Shown here in pieces: positions 8,814 through 15,724 of a DNA stretch of 64,000 nucleotides; position 1 is the stretch's first letter, and every line of letters starts with the position of its first letter. The position numbers were made by a program, and so were the translations under genes. Source of the DNA: Lachnospiraceae bacterium 10-1 (lineage in GTDB: Bacteria > Bacillota > Clostridia > Lachnospirales > Lachnospiraceae); assembly GCA_000403495.2 (NCBI GenBank), contig KE159799.1:452937-516936 (forward strand), given 5' to 3'. The notes beneath the pieces were generated by a model, which searched no databases, was not told where the DNA came from, and was given only the letters and a program-made list of their open reading frames with translations.

Positions 8814-9130
8814 GTCAGATCATCCTTTCCCTCAGAAACCGTTTCCTCATCCCAGCCATCCTCGTCGGAAAACATCTGCTCCGCCTCCTGTCTTGCCCTT
8901 TCTTCGTTGATATGAACAGCCTCCGCATAAATATCTTCCGCGTTTTCCTGCACGGCCGCCACCGTCTTCATGCAGAAATCCTTTGCCCGAAGCGCAGCAG
9001 TCGCGCCGTGTGTATATGCTTTTTTGGCGTCCTTACTTGAAAGAATTTTAATCCCCGCCGTGCCGAACAGAACGCCCGCCGCAAAAATGCCCATGCGTTT
9101 TCAGTCTATCTTATCTAAAAATCCAAACAT
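8795..9130 (-). pseudogene. DUF6110-like small protein with nonsense codon near the start
   Basis: The well-placed start is ATG at 9130, right behind AGGAGG, giving MFGFLDKID and then TGA at 9101-9103, where relatives (from memory) have Trp. The same frame continues KRMGIFAAGVLFGTAGIKIL, a membrane segment, then a charged helical region to the stop at 8795. Re-initiation at the ATG at 9094 would give a 99-residue protein, but no ribosome site precedes it. The family normally accompanies heavy-metal P-type ATPases in Lachnospiraceae, and its partner here is also broken. Confidence 0.6.
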
Positions 9131-9140
9131 ACTGTACCTC

Positions 9141-9221
9141 CTATAAATGTTTATAACCGGTATATAACGTCATAAAAAGGCAGGCGATCATCGCCCATGC
9201 CCAAAATCGGTGTTTCTTCAT
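9141..9221 (-). CDS. 26-residue membrane peptide
   Basis: A short frame starting ATG at 9221 behind AGAAAGG: MKKHRFWAWAMIACLFMTLY followed by a short basic end, stop TAG at 9141. One membrane helix with a basic N-terminus. Similar tiny peptides accompany DUF6110 and feo or P-type ATPase genes in this family of bacteria (recollection). Function unknown. Confidence 0.5.
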   Translation of the reverse strand: MKKHRFWAWAMIACLFMTLYTGYKHL

Positions 9222-9251
9222 AATTTATAACCTTTCTCTATCTTTAAGTTC

Positions 9252-9443
9252 TTATTTTCCCATAGTTTCCGGCTTTGCCGGATGGCAGGCACCATTCATG
9301 GCGCAGCCCGCGCACCCGCAGCCACAGGATGATTTTCCTTTTCTCTTACTGCGTACCATACTGGTAATGACGGCAGCCACCAAGAGAACTAAAACTGCGC
9401 TGATAATGATTGTCGCCATATTTTCCATAAGCCATGCAAGCAT
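9252..9443 (-). CDS. FeoB-associated Cys-rich membrane protein
   Basis: A 63-residue protein of the FeoB-associated Cys-rich family. A single membrane helix (residues about 9-30) is followed by a basic stretch and a cysteine cluster CGCGCAGCAMNGAC. It lies directly downstream of feoB, as usual in Firmicutes, and probably assists ferrous iron delivery or sensing at the membrane, though its biochemical role is not established. Ribosome site AGGAGG precedes the start. Confidence 0.88.
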   Translation of the reverse strand: MLAWLMENMATIIISAVLVLLVAAVITSMVRSKRKGKSSCGCGCAGCAMNGACHPAKPETMGK

Positions 9444-9486
9444 TGAAATCCCTCCTGTTTCCCTGTTATAAATCTAAATGAAAAGC

Positions 9487-9516
9487 CTGACGTCCCGTCC
9501 TATGGCGGGACGCCTT
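9487..9516 (-). terminator. Hairpin between feoB and its downstream gene
   Basis: Perfect CGTCCCG / CGGGACG stem (9491-9512) followed on the minus strand, six bases on, by TTTT. Probably a partial terminator that lowers expression of the small genes after feoB. Confidence 0.5.
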
Positions 9517-9537
9517 TTAGAAATGCTTTTCACACTG

Positions 9538-11940
9538 TTATTTCGCCATTTTCAGTTTCATATTTGTTGTCAGCTTTGTCGCCTCCTTATACGGACGAAA
9601 CAGCATATAAATCATACCGCCGAGGATTACGATGGCTGCAAGCAGGCCAATCACATTCAGATTTCCCGTAAATGCCGAGCCAATCTGGTAAACCATCAGC
9701 GCCACCGCGTAAGCCAATCCGCACTGGTAGCCGATCGCAAACCACGTCCATTTTGCGTTGTTCATCTCCCGCTTGATGGCGCCGATTGCCGCAAAGCAGG
9801 GGGCACATAAAAGATTAAACACAAGGAAGGAATATCCCGCAACCTGACTGAAGTTTGCACCAATTTCAGGCCATCCGCCGGGATAAAGGATTCCCATCGT
9901 GCCGACGATATTTTCCTTCGCCACAAGTCCCGTGATGGAAGCCACTGCCGCCTGCCAGTTTCCCCAGCCGAGCGGTATGAATATCCATGCGATCGCACCG
10001 CCGATCGCGGCAAGGAGCGACTGATCCATTTCCTCCTCGCCAAGCATCCGGAAGCCTTCCGCAGTAAATCCAAAATAAGTCGTAAACCAGATAACAATGG
10101 TGGAGAGCAGGATGACCGTGCCTGCCTTTTTAATGAAAGACCATCCACGTTCCCACATGGAGCGAAGCACATTGCCCACCGTGGGCATATGGTAAGCCGG
10201 AAGCTCCATGACAAAAGGAGCCGGATCTCCGGAAAACATCTTCGTCTTCTTTAACATGATGCCGGAAATAATGATCGCCGCCATACCAACGAAATACGCG
10301 CTGGTCGCCACCCATGCGGAACCGCCGAAGATTGCTCCCGCAACCATTGAGATAAACGGCACTTTTGCGCCACAGGGAATAAAAGTCGTTGTCATGATCG
10401 TCATTCTGCGGTCACGCTCATTCTCAATCGTCCTTGATGCCATAATGCCCGGAATACCGCAGCCGGTACCAATGAGCATCGGGATAAAGGACTTGCCAGA
10501 CAGTCCGAACTTACGGAAGATACGGTCCAGCACAAATGCGATACGCGCCATATAGCCGCACGCCTCAAGGAATGCAAGGAGCAGGAACAGAACAAGCATC
10601 TGCGGCACAAAGCCGAGCACCGCACCCACACCGGCTACAATACCGTCGTTGATGAGTCCCGCAAGCCAGTCAGCCACGCCCACAGCTTCCAGCGCATTTC
10701 CTACAAGCACCGGAATACCGGGAACCCATACGCCGTAGGCTGCGGGATCGGGTTCTTCGCCATACTGCTCCATCACTGCAAGCGCAGTCTCATAATCAGT
10801 AAGGGATGTCGTTTCCACCGTTACCTCCAGTGTCTCATCATCCGCCACCTTATAAGGAAAATCACCTGTGGGCGCCGCGCCATTTTCTTCCACATAGGCG
10901 TCATAACCGTCCACGATCAACGCCGCGTCGCCATATTCTCCTGCTGCCTCTTCATAAGCAGAGGAACCGATGCCAAGCAGATGCCACCCGTCGCCGAACA
11001 TTCCGTCGTTTGCCCAGTCCGTCGCGGAGGCTCCCACCGTCACCATGGATATATAATACACAAGGAACATAATCGCCGCAAAAATGGGGAGCCCCAGAAA
11101 ACGGTTGGTGACAATCCTGTCAATCTTATCGGAATTTGTCATCTTTCCCGCAGATTTTTTCTTTAAGCATCCTTTGATGATGTTCCCAATATAGAGATAC
11201 CGCTCGTTGGTGATGATGGATTCCGCATCATCGTCCATCTCCTCCTCGGCCGCCTTAATGTCCGTCTCGATATGGGAAAGAACAGACTCGTTTAACTTCA
11301 GCTGCTCTAAAATCTTATCGTCCCGCTCAAACAACTTGATGGCATAAAAACGCTGCTGTTCCTCCGGCAGTCCGTGTACCGCAGCCTCCTCGATATGGGC
11401 AAGGGCGTGCTCGACCGTTCCTGCAAAAGTATGCATCGGAACTGTCTTTCCGTTCTTTGCCGCATCGATTGCCGCTTCCGCAGCTTCCATAATGCCGCTG
11501 CCTTTCAGGGCGGAAATCTCGACAACCTTACAGCCTAAAGCCTTTGCCAGTTCCTCCGTATTAATCTTATCGCCATTTTTCTCCACCACATCCATCATAT
11601 TGATGGCAACCACCACAGGAATGCCAAGCTCGGTAAGCTGCGTAGTCAGGTACAAGTTTCTCTCCAGATTCGTGCCGTCGATAATATTTAAGATGGCATC
11701 CGGGCGCTCGCTGATGAGATAGTTTCTCGCCACTACTTCCTCCAGTGTATAAGGGGAAAGGGAATAAATACCTGGAAGGTCGGTGATGGTTACGCCGTCA
11801 TGCCTCTTTAACTTTCCTTCCTTCTTTTCCACCGTAACGCCCGGCCAGTTCCCGACAAACTGGTTGGAACCCGTCAGGGCATTAAATAATGTCGTTTTCC
11901 CACAGTTCGGGTTGCCCGCAAGGGCAATTCGCATACTCAT
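9538..11940 (-). CDS. feoB: Ferrous iron transport protein B
   Basis: An 800-residue FeoB, full length. The N-terminal G domain has G1 GNPNCGKTT (residues 8-16), switch regions GNWPGVTVEKKEG, G3 DLPG, and a G4-type motif NMMD. A helical GDI-like segment follows (to about 260), then the membrane domain with two Gate motifs, including GTGCGIPGIMASRT and FIPCGAKVPF. It imports Fe2+ in a GTPase-dependent way. It lies downstream of two FeoA-like genes and upstream of the FeoB-associated peptide, all on the same strand; a TTAG-N6-CTAA box sits in the gap before it. No lesion is seen. Confidence 0.97.
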   Translation of the reverse strand: MSMRIALAGNPNCGKTTLFNALTGSNQFVGNWPGVTVEKKEGKLKRHDGVTITDLPGIYSLSPYTLEEVVARNYLISERPDAILNIIDGTNLERNLYLTTQLTELGIPVVVAINMMDVVEKNGDKINTEELAKALGCKVVEISALKGSGIMEAAEAAIDAAKNGKTVPMHTFAGTVEHALAHIEEAAVHGLPEEQQRFYAIKLFERDDKILEQLKLNESVLSHIETDIKAAEEEMDDDAESIITNERYLYIGNIIKGCLKKKSAGKMTNSDKIDRIVTNRFLGLPIFAAIMFLVYYISMVTVGASATDWANDGMFGDGWHLLGIGSSAYEEAAGEYGDAALIVDGYDAYVEENGAAPTGDFPYKVADDETLEVTVETTSLTDYETALAVMEQYGEEPDPAAYGVWVPGIPVLVGNALEAVGVADWLAGLINDGIVAGVGAVLGFVPQMLVLFLLLAFLEACGYMARIAFVLDRIFRKFGLSGKSFIPMLIGTGCGIPGIMASRTIENERDRRMTIMTTTFIPCGAKVPFISMVAGAIFGGSAWVATSAYFVGMAAIIISGIMLKKTKMFSGDPAPFVMELPAYHMPTVGNVLRSMWERGWSFIKKAGTVILLSTIVIWFTTYFGFTAEGFRMLGEEEMDQSLLAAIGGAIAWIFIPLGWGNWQAAVASITGLVAKENIVGTMGILYPGGWPEIGANFSQVAGYSFLVFNLLCAPCFAAIGAIKREMNNAKWTWFAIGYQCGLAYAVALMVYQIGSAFTGNLNVIGLLAAIVILGGMIYMLFRPYKEATKLTTNMKLKMAK

Positions 11941-11962
11941 AGTTTTCCTCTCCTTCTTTATA

Positions 11963-11976
11963 TTAGTTTTCGCTAA
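11963..11976. promoter_or_regulatory. DtxR-type box 2, between feoA and feoB
   Basis: TTAGTTTTCGCTAA, 23 bp upstream of the feoB start codon. It could serve an internal promoter or roadblock site. Confidence 0.6.
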
Positions 11977-12009
11977 CTATTTGTCTGAAAATAAAGGGGA
12001 TAACCCCCG

Positions 12010-12231
12010 TCAGTCAACCTCAATCATTTCCGCGTCCGCTTTTCGGATGGAAAGTTCATAGCCTCGGACGGTCACCTCAATCGGATCGCCAAGGGGTGCC
12101 ACCTTGCGGATCTGCACATCCACACCCTTCGTCAGTCCCATGTCCATGATACGGCGTTTGATCGCGCCCTCGCCGTGGAGTTTCACCACTCGGACGGTAT
12201 CGCCGACCTTTGCTTCTCTCAGTGTTTTCAT
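12010..12231 (-). CDS. feoA: FeoA domain protein
   Basis: A small SH3-like FeoA protein of 73 residues, starting MKTLREAKVGDTV at ATG 12231, nine bases after GGAGG; a longer frame upstream has no ribosome site. Conserved features are RRIMDMGLTKGVDV and the C-terminal YELSIRKADAEMIEV. FeoA binds FeoB in the cytoplasm and supports iron uptake. It is followed by feoB after about 70 bp. Confidence 0.93.
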   Translation of the reverse strand: MKTLREAKVGDTVRVVKLHGEGAIKRRIMDMGLTKGVDVQIRKVAPLGDPIEVTVRGYELSIRKADAEMIEVD

Positions 12232-12359
12232 TCCATTTTTCCTCCTCACTTCATAATAGACTTTCAATCATAGAACCCTGTCTTGAATACCATGATATTA
12301 GAAACACTTAATAACCCCTTGCAGTATTCTTTACCGCAAAAGTTTTCTTAATGTTCTGC

Positions 12360-12572
12360 TCAGACCATAATCTTCTGCGCCATTTCTTTGCTAACTGCGA
12401 TACGGGAATCCTTCACATTCACGATGACATTGCCCCCAATGGCATTGATTACCGTGACTGCCCCTCCCACGACAAAACCGAGGTTTTCCAAATGTGTCTT
12501 AACCTCCTGTTTTCCCCCGACTTTCCTGATAATGTTTTCCTCTCCGACTTCTGCTAATGTAAGCGGCATCAT
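12360..12572 (-). CDS. Second FeoA domain protein
   Basis: A 70-residue FeoA paralogue (MMPLTLAEVGEENIIRKVGG, then HLENLGFVVGGAVTVI and SRIAVSKEMAQKI). Two tandem FeoA-type genes before feoB are common in Clostridia. It is the first gene of the feo transcription unit, with GAAGGTG before the start and a roughly 115-nt leader that contains two DtxR-type boxes. Confidence 0.93.
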   Translation of the reverse strand: MMPLTLAEVGEENIIRKVGGKQEVKTHLENLGFVVGGAVTVINAIGGNVIVNVKDSRIAVSKEMAQKIMV

Positions 12573-12597
12573 GCATTCACCTTCTTTTGAATATGTA

Positions 12598-12611
12598 TTA
12601 GTTTTTACTAA
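12598..12611. promoter_or_regulatory. DtxR-type box 3, feo leader
   Basis: TTAGTTTTTACTAA, 26 bp before the first feoA-like start codon, inside the predicted transcript leader. Confidence 0.6.
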
Positions 12612-12670
12612 CCTGATGCGAAAAACAACGGATGCCAGACTCCATCAGACATCCTTATGTTTCATAAGAG

Positions 12671-12684
12671 TTAGCATTCGCTAA
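12671..12684. promoter_or_regulatory. DtxR-type box 4, over the feo transcription start
   Basis: TTAGCATTCGCTAA flanked by G and C. It covers about +3 to +16 of the predicted feo transcript, directly after the -10 element, a classic repressor position. Confidence 0.75.
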
Positions 12685-12693
12685 CCATATATT

Positions 12694-12722
12694 ATAATAT
12701 AATTTCCCTTGATCCTTGTCAA
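12694..12722 (-). promoter_or_regulatory. feo operon promoter
   Basis: Minus-strand TTGACA (12717-12722), 17-nt spacer, TATTAT (12694-12699). The predicted start near 12687 abuts DtxR-type box 4. Confidence 0.7.
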
Positions 12723-12768
12723 TATTATTTTTATAACTTACTCAAGTTTCATCATACTAACCAATATG

Positions 12769-12782
12769 TTAGGGAATGCTAA
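12769..12782. promoter_or_regulatory. DtxR-type box 5
   Basis: TTAGGGAATGCTAA between the end of the flavodoxin gene and the feo promoter. It is about 47 bp upstream of the feo -35 element and could be an auxiliary operator. Confidence 0.55.
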
Positions 12783-12813
12783 CTTATTATTTTATGCAAT
12801 ATATCCATAATCC

Positions 12814-13236
12814 CTACGCCAGCGCCGCGCCCAAAGCCTTGCAGTCAGACAGGGAATTCCCATCCGGCGCTTCTCTGCAGATGATGCTGTCGCAGGTAAA
12901 TATAGCGCCGTCAGACCGGCACATGTCCTCCCAGCTTCGCATCCATTCCCCGTCGCCCCATCCGTAAGATCCAAACAATGCAATCTTTTTTCCAGTGAGC
13001 CTGCCCTCACAGGCGGTAAACATCGGTTCAAAATCCCCCTCTTCAAGCTGCTCCGAACCCATGGACGGACAACCAAACGCTACCGCATCAAACTCATCCA
13101 TCCGCCCTGCATCAAACTCGCTACAGAAAATCAGGGAGACCTCAGCCCCCTTCTCCTGTGCACCTTCCGCCACTGCGGTCGCCATCGCCGCCGTATTTCC
13201 CGTACCGCTCCAATAAACTACTGCCACTTTACTCAT
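12814..13236 (-). CDS. Flavodoxin
   Basis: A 140-residue short-chain flavodoxin starting MSKVAVVYWSGTGNT at ATG 13236 (GGAG seven bases upstream). The FMN phosphate loop is SGTGNT, the aromatic/isoalloxazine loops are around FGCPSMGSEQLEE and FGSYGWGDGEWM. It carries one electron at a time in place of ferredoxin and is typically induced in iron starvation, which fits its place between DtxR-boxed genes. The longer frame extending to 13383 lacks a ribosome site and overlaps the DUF3793 gene. Confidence 0.92.
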   Translation of the reverse strand: MSKVAVVYWSGTGNTAAMATAVAEGAQEKGAEVSLIFCSEFDAGRMDEFDAVAFGCPSMGSEQLEEGDFEPMFTACEGRLTGKKIALFGSYGWGDGEWMRSWEDMCRSDGAIFTCDSIICREAPDGNSLSDCKALGAALA

Positions 13237-13294
13237 AGATTTCTCCATCCTTTCCATATATGTATTGCTTTTGTGTAAATCATAAAAGACATCT

Positions 13295-13872
13295 TTAAGA
13301 ACAGCCCACAACAAGACGGTCAAATGAACGGTGTTTCTGAAATGCCTCCCAGTACAGACGCGTGCATTTTTTGTACTGCGCAAACTTGCGCTGCGCGGTT
13401 TCTACATTTCCATACACCTTCCATGTCCCAATACACTTTGCCCCCGCCGCGCCGTTTCTGATAAACCCGTCCACGTCCTCCGGCGGATAGCCGAGGAACA
13501 GTCCGATCTCATGTGGAAATGTTTCCCCATCGCTCAGGCGGCGCACCAGCCACACAATGCATTTCTCCGGTTCCCCTACGGGATAGTCCCGCTCCATTAA
13601 AATCTTTTTGGCCCACTATCGCTCAAGTCCTCCCGCAGCCTGTCAGGGCGGTACATGTAAACCAACACTCTTTGTCCCATATTTTTCAAAGGAACAATCC
13701 GTACACCCCGCGGAATCAGACGTCTGTTCATCTTCCGGATGTTTTCTAAGAACATCCTGTTGCTTTTAACGGGACAATTAAACAGATTCCCTGTTTTTAA
13801 CCCTGCCATTGTCGGCGAGCAGTGGAATATCAGCAGCTCCTCCGATATGTTTTCCATGTCCACTATTTCCAT
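13295..13872 (-). pseudogene. DUF3793 protein split by a one-base frameshift
   Basis: Two adjacent frames together make one DUF3793 protein of about 190 residues. The first (13872 to 13597) carries HCSPTMAGLKTGNLFNCP and RVLVYMYRPDRLREDL; the second (13597 to 13295) carries CIVWLVRRLSDGETFPHEIGL-type residues and IGTWKVYGN. At 13603-13607 a run of five A (minus strand CCAAAAAGA) shifts the frame; six A would restore PKKILMERDYP. DUF3793 genes are frequent members of iron-responsive loci in Clostridia. The break is either a real mutation, a sequence error in the homopolymer, or less likely recoding. Confidence 0.8.
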
Positions 13873-13889
13873 ATATATCCTTTCTTTAG

Positions 13890-13903
13890 TTAGTCATTCC
13901 TAA
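13890..13903. promoter_or_regulatory. DtxR-type box 6, DUF3793 leader
   Basis: TTAGTCATTCCTAA, 18 bp before the DUF3793 start codon, overlapping the upstream end of the leader. Confidence 0.6.
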
Positions 13904-13948
13904 CTTATTATGTAAAAGAAAACGCCTCAGGGGTAGTGCCTTTCTCAG

Positions 13949-13962
13949 TTAGTTTTATCTAA
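13949..13962. promoter_or_regulatory. DtxR-type box 7, over the DUF3793 transcription start
   Basis: TTAGTTTTATCTAA flanked by G and C, placed right after the -10 element, the same architecture as the feo promoter. Confidence 0.7.
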
Positions 13963-13970
13963 CTTCATAC

Positions 13971-14000
13971 ATAATACCACAACTTCCTTAATGCTGTCAA
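13971..14000 (-). promoter_or_regulatory. Promoter of the DUF3793-flavodoxin unit
   Basis: Minus-strand TTGACA (13995-14000), 18-nt spacer, TATTAT (13971-13976). The predicted start near 13964 overlaps DtxR-type box 7. Confidence 0.65.
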
Positions 14001-14064
14001 TGAAATTATGGCTTTTTTGCTTTCGAGATTCTAAACAATTCTGATGTTTTTATCAAATTCCGCA

Positions 14065-14349
14065 TTATGATAAAATTTCTGTCTTCCCATCCCACTTTAG
14101 ATCCCCGTTCTCTCTTAAAAGTCCCATATGTTCCAATGCCTGCACGCAATCCACATACCCTTGTATATACGCCGCAGCTCCTGTGCAGATACTAAATCCT
14201 CCTGGCACTCTTTGATTTCCTCCAGCTTTTCCCTCTGTTCTGTAAAAAAAGTTTCCATGAAATACTCCCACTCCTGTTCTTTTTCTTTCTATGCCTCCAA
14301 CGCCTTTTCCTCCCCAAATACTTTCCAAAGTATAATTTATCACTTCCAT
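14065..14349 (-). pseudogene. Small helical protein, probably frameshifted
   Basis: The open frame from 14349 ends in a plausible protein tail (GYVDCVQALEHMGLLRENGD), but its first half is Gly/Arg-rich and unlike a protein. In another frame the same first half reads EQEWEYFMETFFTEQREKLEE and ELRRIYKG, a believable amphipathic helix that would join the tail at IYKG-YVDCVQ. I infer one small gene broken by a frameshift near 14160. Function unknown. Confidence 0.4.
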
Positions 14350-14462
14350 TTTGGGCCATGCTCTGTCTACTAATCGTGACTATTATGGCACTATTTTAAG
14401 AATTATATGCGATGTTTCTGTATGCCTGCATTTTCCCAATAAATATCTAAAATTCCTATCGT

Positions 14463-14493
14463 TAAAAAATGCACCCAAACTTATGTTTGGATG
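14463..14493 (-). terminator. Rho-independent terminator
   Basis: Near-perfect 11-bp stem (TGCACCCAAAC / GTTTGGATGCA, 14470-14494) followed on the minus strand by TTTTTT. It ends the leftward transcript from the 14703-15708 genes. The rest of 14350-14700 shows no gene. Confidence 0.7.
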
Positions 14494-14702
14494 CATTATA
14501 TCAAATTGTGGTACGCAGGCCATATTGCATGTCCAGATTAATACAAATATCTCCCCCGTGCTATCGTTTTTACACTTACCACAATCGCCCCGAATATCAA
14601 CACTTTGACTTTTGGATATTCCCCTTTAATCCCTACTCTCATATGTACTTTTTGTAGTATTAATTACACCTTTAATATTTTTTAAACAAAACTGACTTAA
14701 AT

Positions 14703-14987
14703 TTATGCTCTTTTTATCCCTGTCGCATAATAAAGTTGCCCATGTTCATTATCTCCAATATAAGAGCCTCGCCAATTATGTATAATGAGAACCGTTGTTC
14801 CGTCCTCTGCTACACCCATAATCCAAACCTGCTTTTCGACAGCCTCCAGTAAAACACAACCCAGCTCTGTAAAAAATACGTTGTTTTTCAATCTGCTCTC
14901 GGTAAATGGGTTAAGCAGTTCTTTGCCTTTGAAATTGATGATGGTGAACTCCTTACCACAATACTGTTCATGAACTTTTCTTCTCAA
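14703..14987 (-). CDS. Small hypothetical protein
   Basis: A 94-residue protein I do not recognise, rich in beta structure (EFTIINFKGKELLNPF, VWIMGVAEDGTTVLIIHNWRG). Its start overlaps the end of the nitroreductase gene by 20 bases, suggesting co-translation. No membrane segment. A nitroreductase partner role is only positional. Confidence 0.55.
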   Translation of the reverse strand: MRRKVHEQYCGKEFTIINFKGKELLNPFTESRLKNNVFFTELGCVLLEAVEKQVWIMGVAEDGTTVLIIHNWRGSYIGDNEHGQLYYATGIKRA

Positions 14988-15708
14988 GAAACTCCTTTAA
15001 ATACACCTCCATGGAGCGGTTCATTTCTCTTGAAAAATCTGACTCATATTTTCTCATCCAAAATGCCTTCATCCATTCATCATATTCCTGCACCCCTGTA
15101 TGGCCTGAAAACATCTGCCGGATTTCTTGCGGGCTTTTATCCTGATAAACATTTTCACACACCATATGGGATAAAAGAAATCTTTCCGGCTTTTTTCTTT
15201 CCTTCTGCTGTTCAGTGGGATATCCAAATACCAGCATACAGGCCGGGTACACATATTCCGGAAGTTCTAAAAGAGCTTTCATTTCTTCCGCATTTTCCAT
15301 TACATCCCCTATATAACAGGAACCGATTCCCAGACTCTGCGCCGCCACTACCGCATTCTGAGCTGCAATCAGCGCATCCTCGACAGCTAATAGCAAATCC
15401 CCCGCCCCAGGCGCTCTGGGCGAACCCCCGGCTTCTTTATAAAAGGAAAGCCACTTCCGGCAGTCTGCACAGAAAACAAGCACCAGCTTTGCCTTTGCTG
15501 CAAATACCTGATGATCACAAAGCTCCGCCAGCTTCTCTTTTTTCTTTTCATCTGTAATGTCCAGAATGGTATACAGTAACTGGCATCCTGCTGAGGGAGC
15601 CTGTAAAGCTGCATTTAATATACATTCCTTTTCTTTTTGTATTATTTCTTTTTCCGAAAATACACGGACCGATTTCCGCTCATAAAGTGCTTTTATAATA
15701 TCATTCAT
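14968..15708 (-). CDS. Nitroreductase-family FMN oxidoreductase
   Basis: A 246-residue nitroreductase starting MNDIIKALYERKSVRVFSEK at ATG 15708 behind GGGG. FMN-binding features: the RKSVR motif near the start, LQAPSAGCQLLYTI (about 33-46), and SLGIGSCYIGDV (about 131-142). The late segment ACMLVFGYP and the C-terminal PERF-type region match the NfsA/FRP-like branch. Such enzymes reduce nitroaromatics or quinones with NAD(P)H; the physiological substrate cannot be told. Confidence 0.9.
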   Translation of the reverse strand: MNDIIKALYERKSVRVFSEKEIIQKEKECILNAALQAPSAGCQLLYTILDITDEKKKEKLAELCDHQVFAAKAKLVLVFCADCRKWLSFYKEAGGSPRAPGAGDLLLAVEDALIAAQNAVVAAQSLGIGSCYIGDVMENAEEMKALLELPEYVYPACMLVFGYPTEQQKERKKPERFLLSHMVCENVYQDKSPQEIRQMFSGHTGVQEYDEWMKAFWMRKYESDFSREMNRSMEVYLKEFLEKKSS

Positions 15709-15724
15709 GAAAATCCCCCTGCTC

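Noticed and set aside
9488-9516. An extra gene in the 9444-9537 gap
   Set aside because: Only the hairpin is there; no start codon and ribosome site together.
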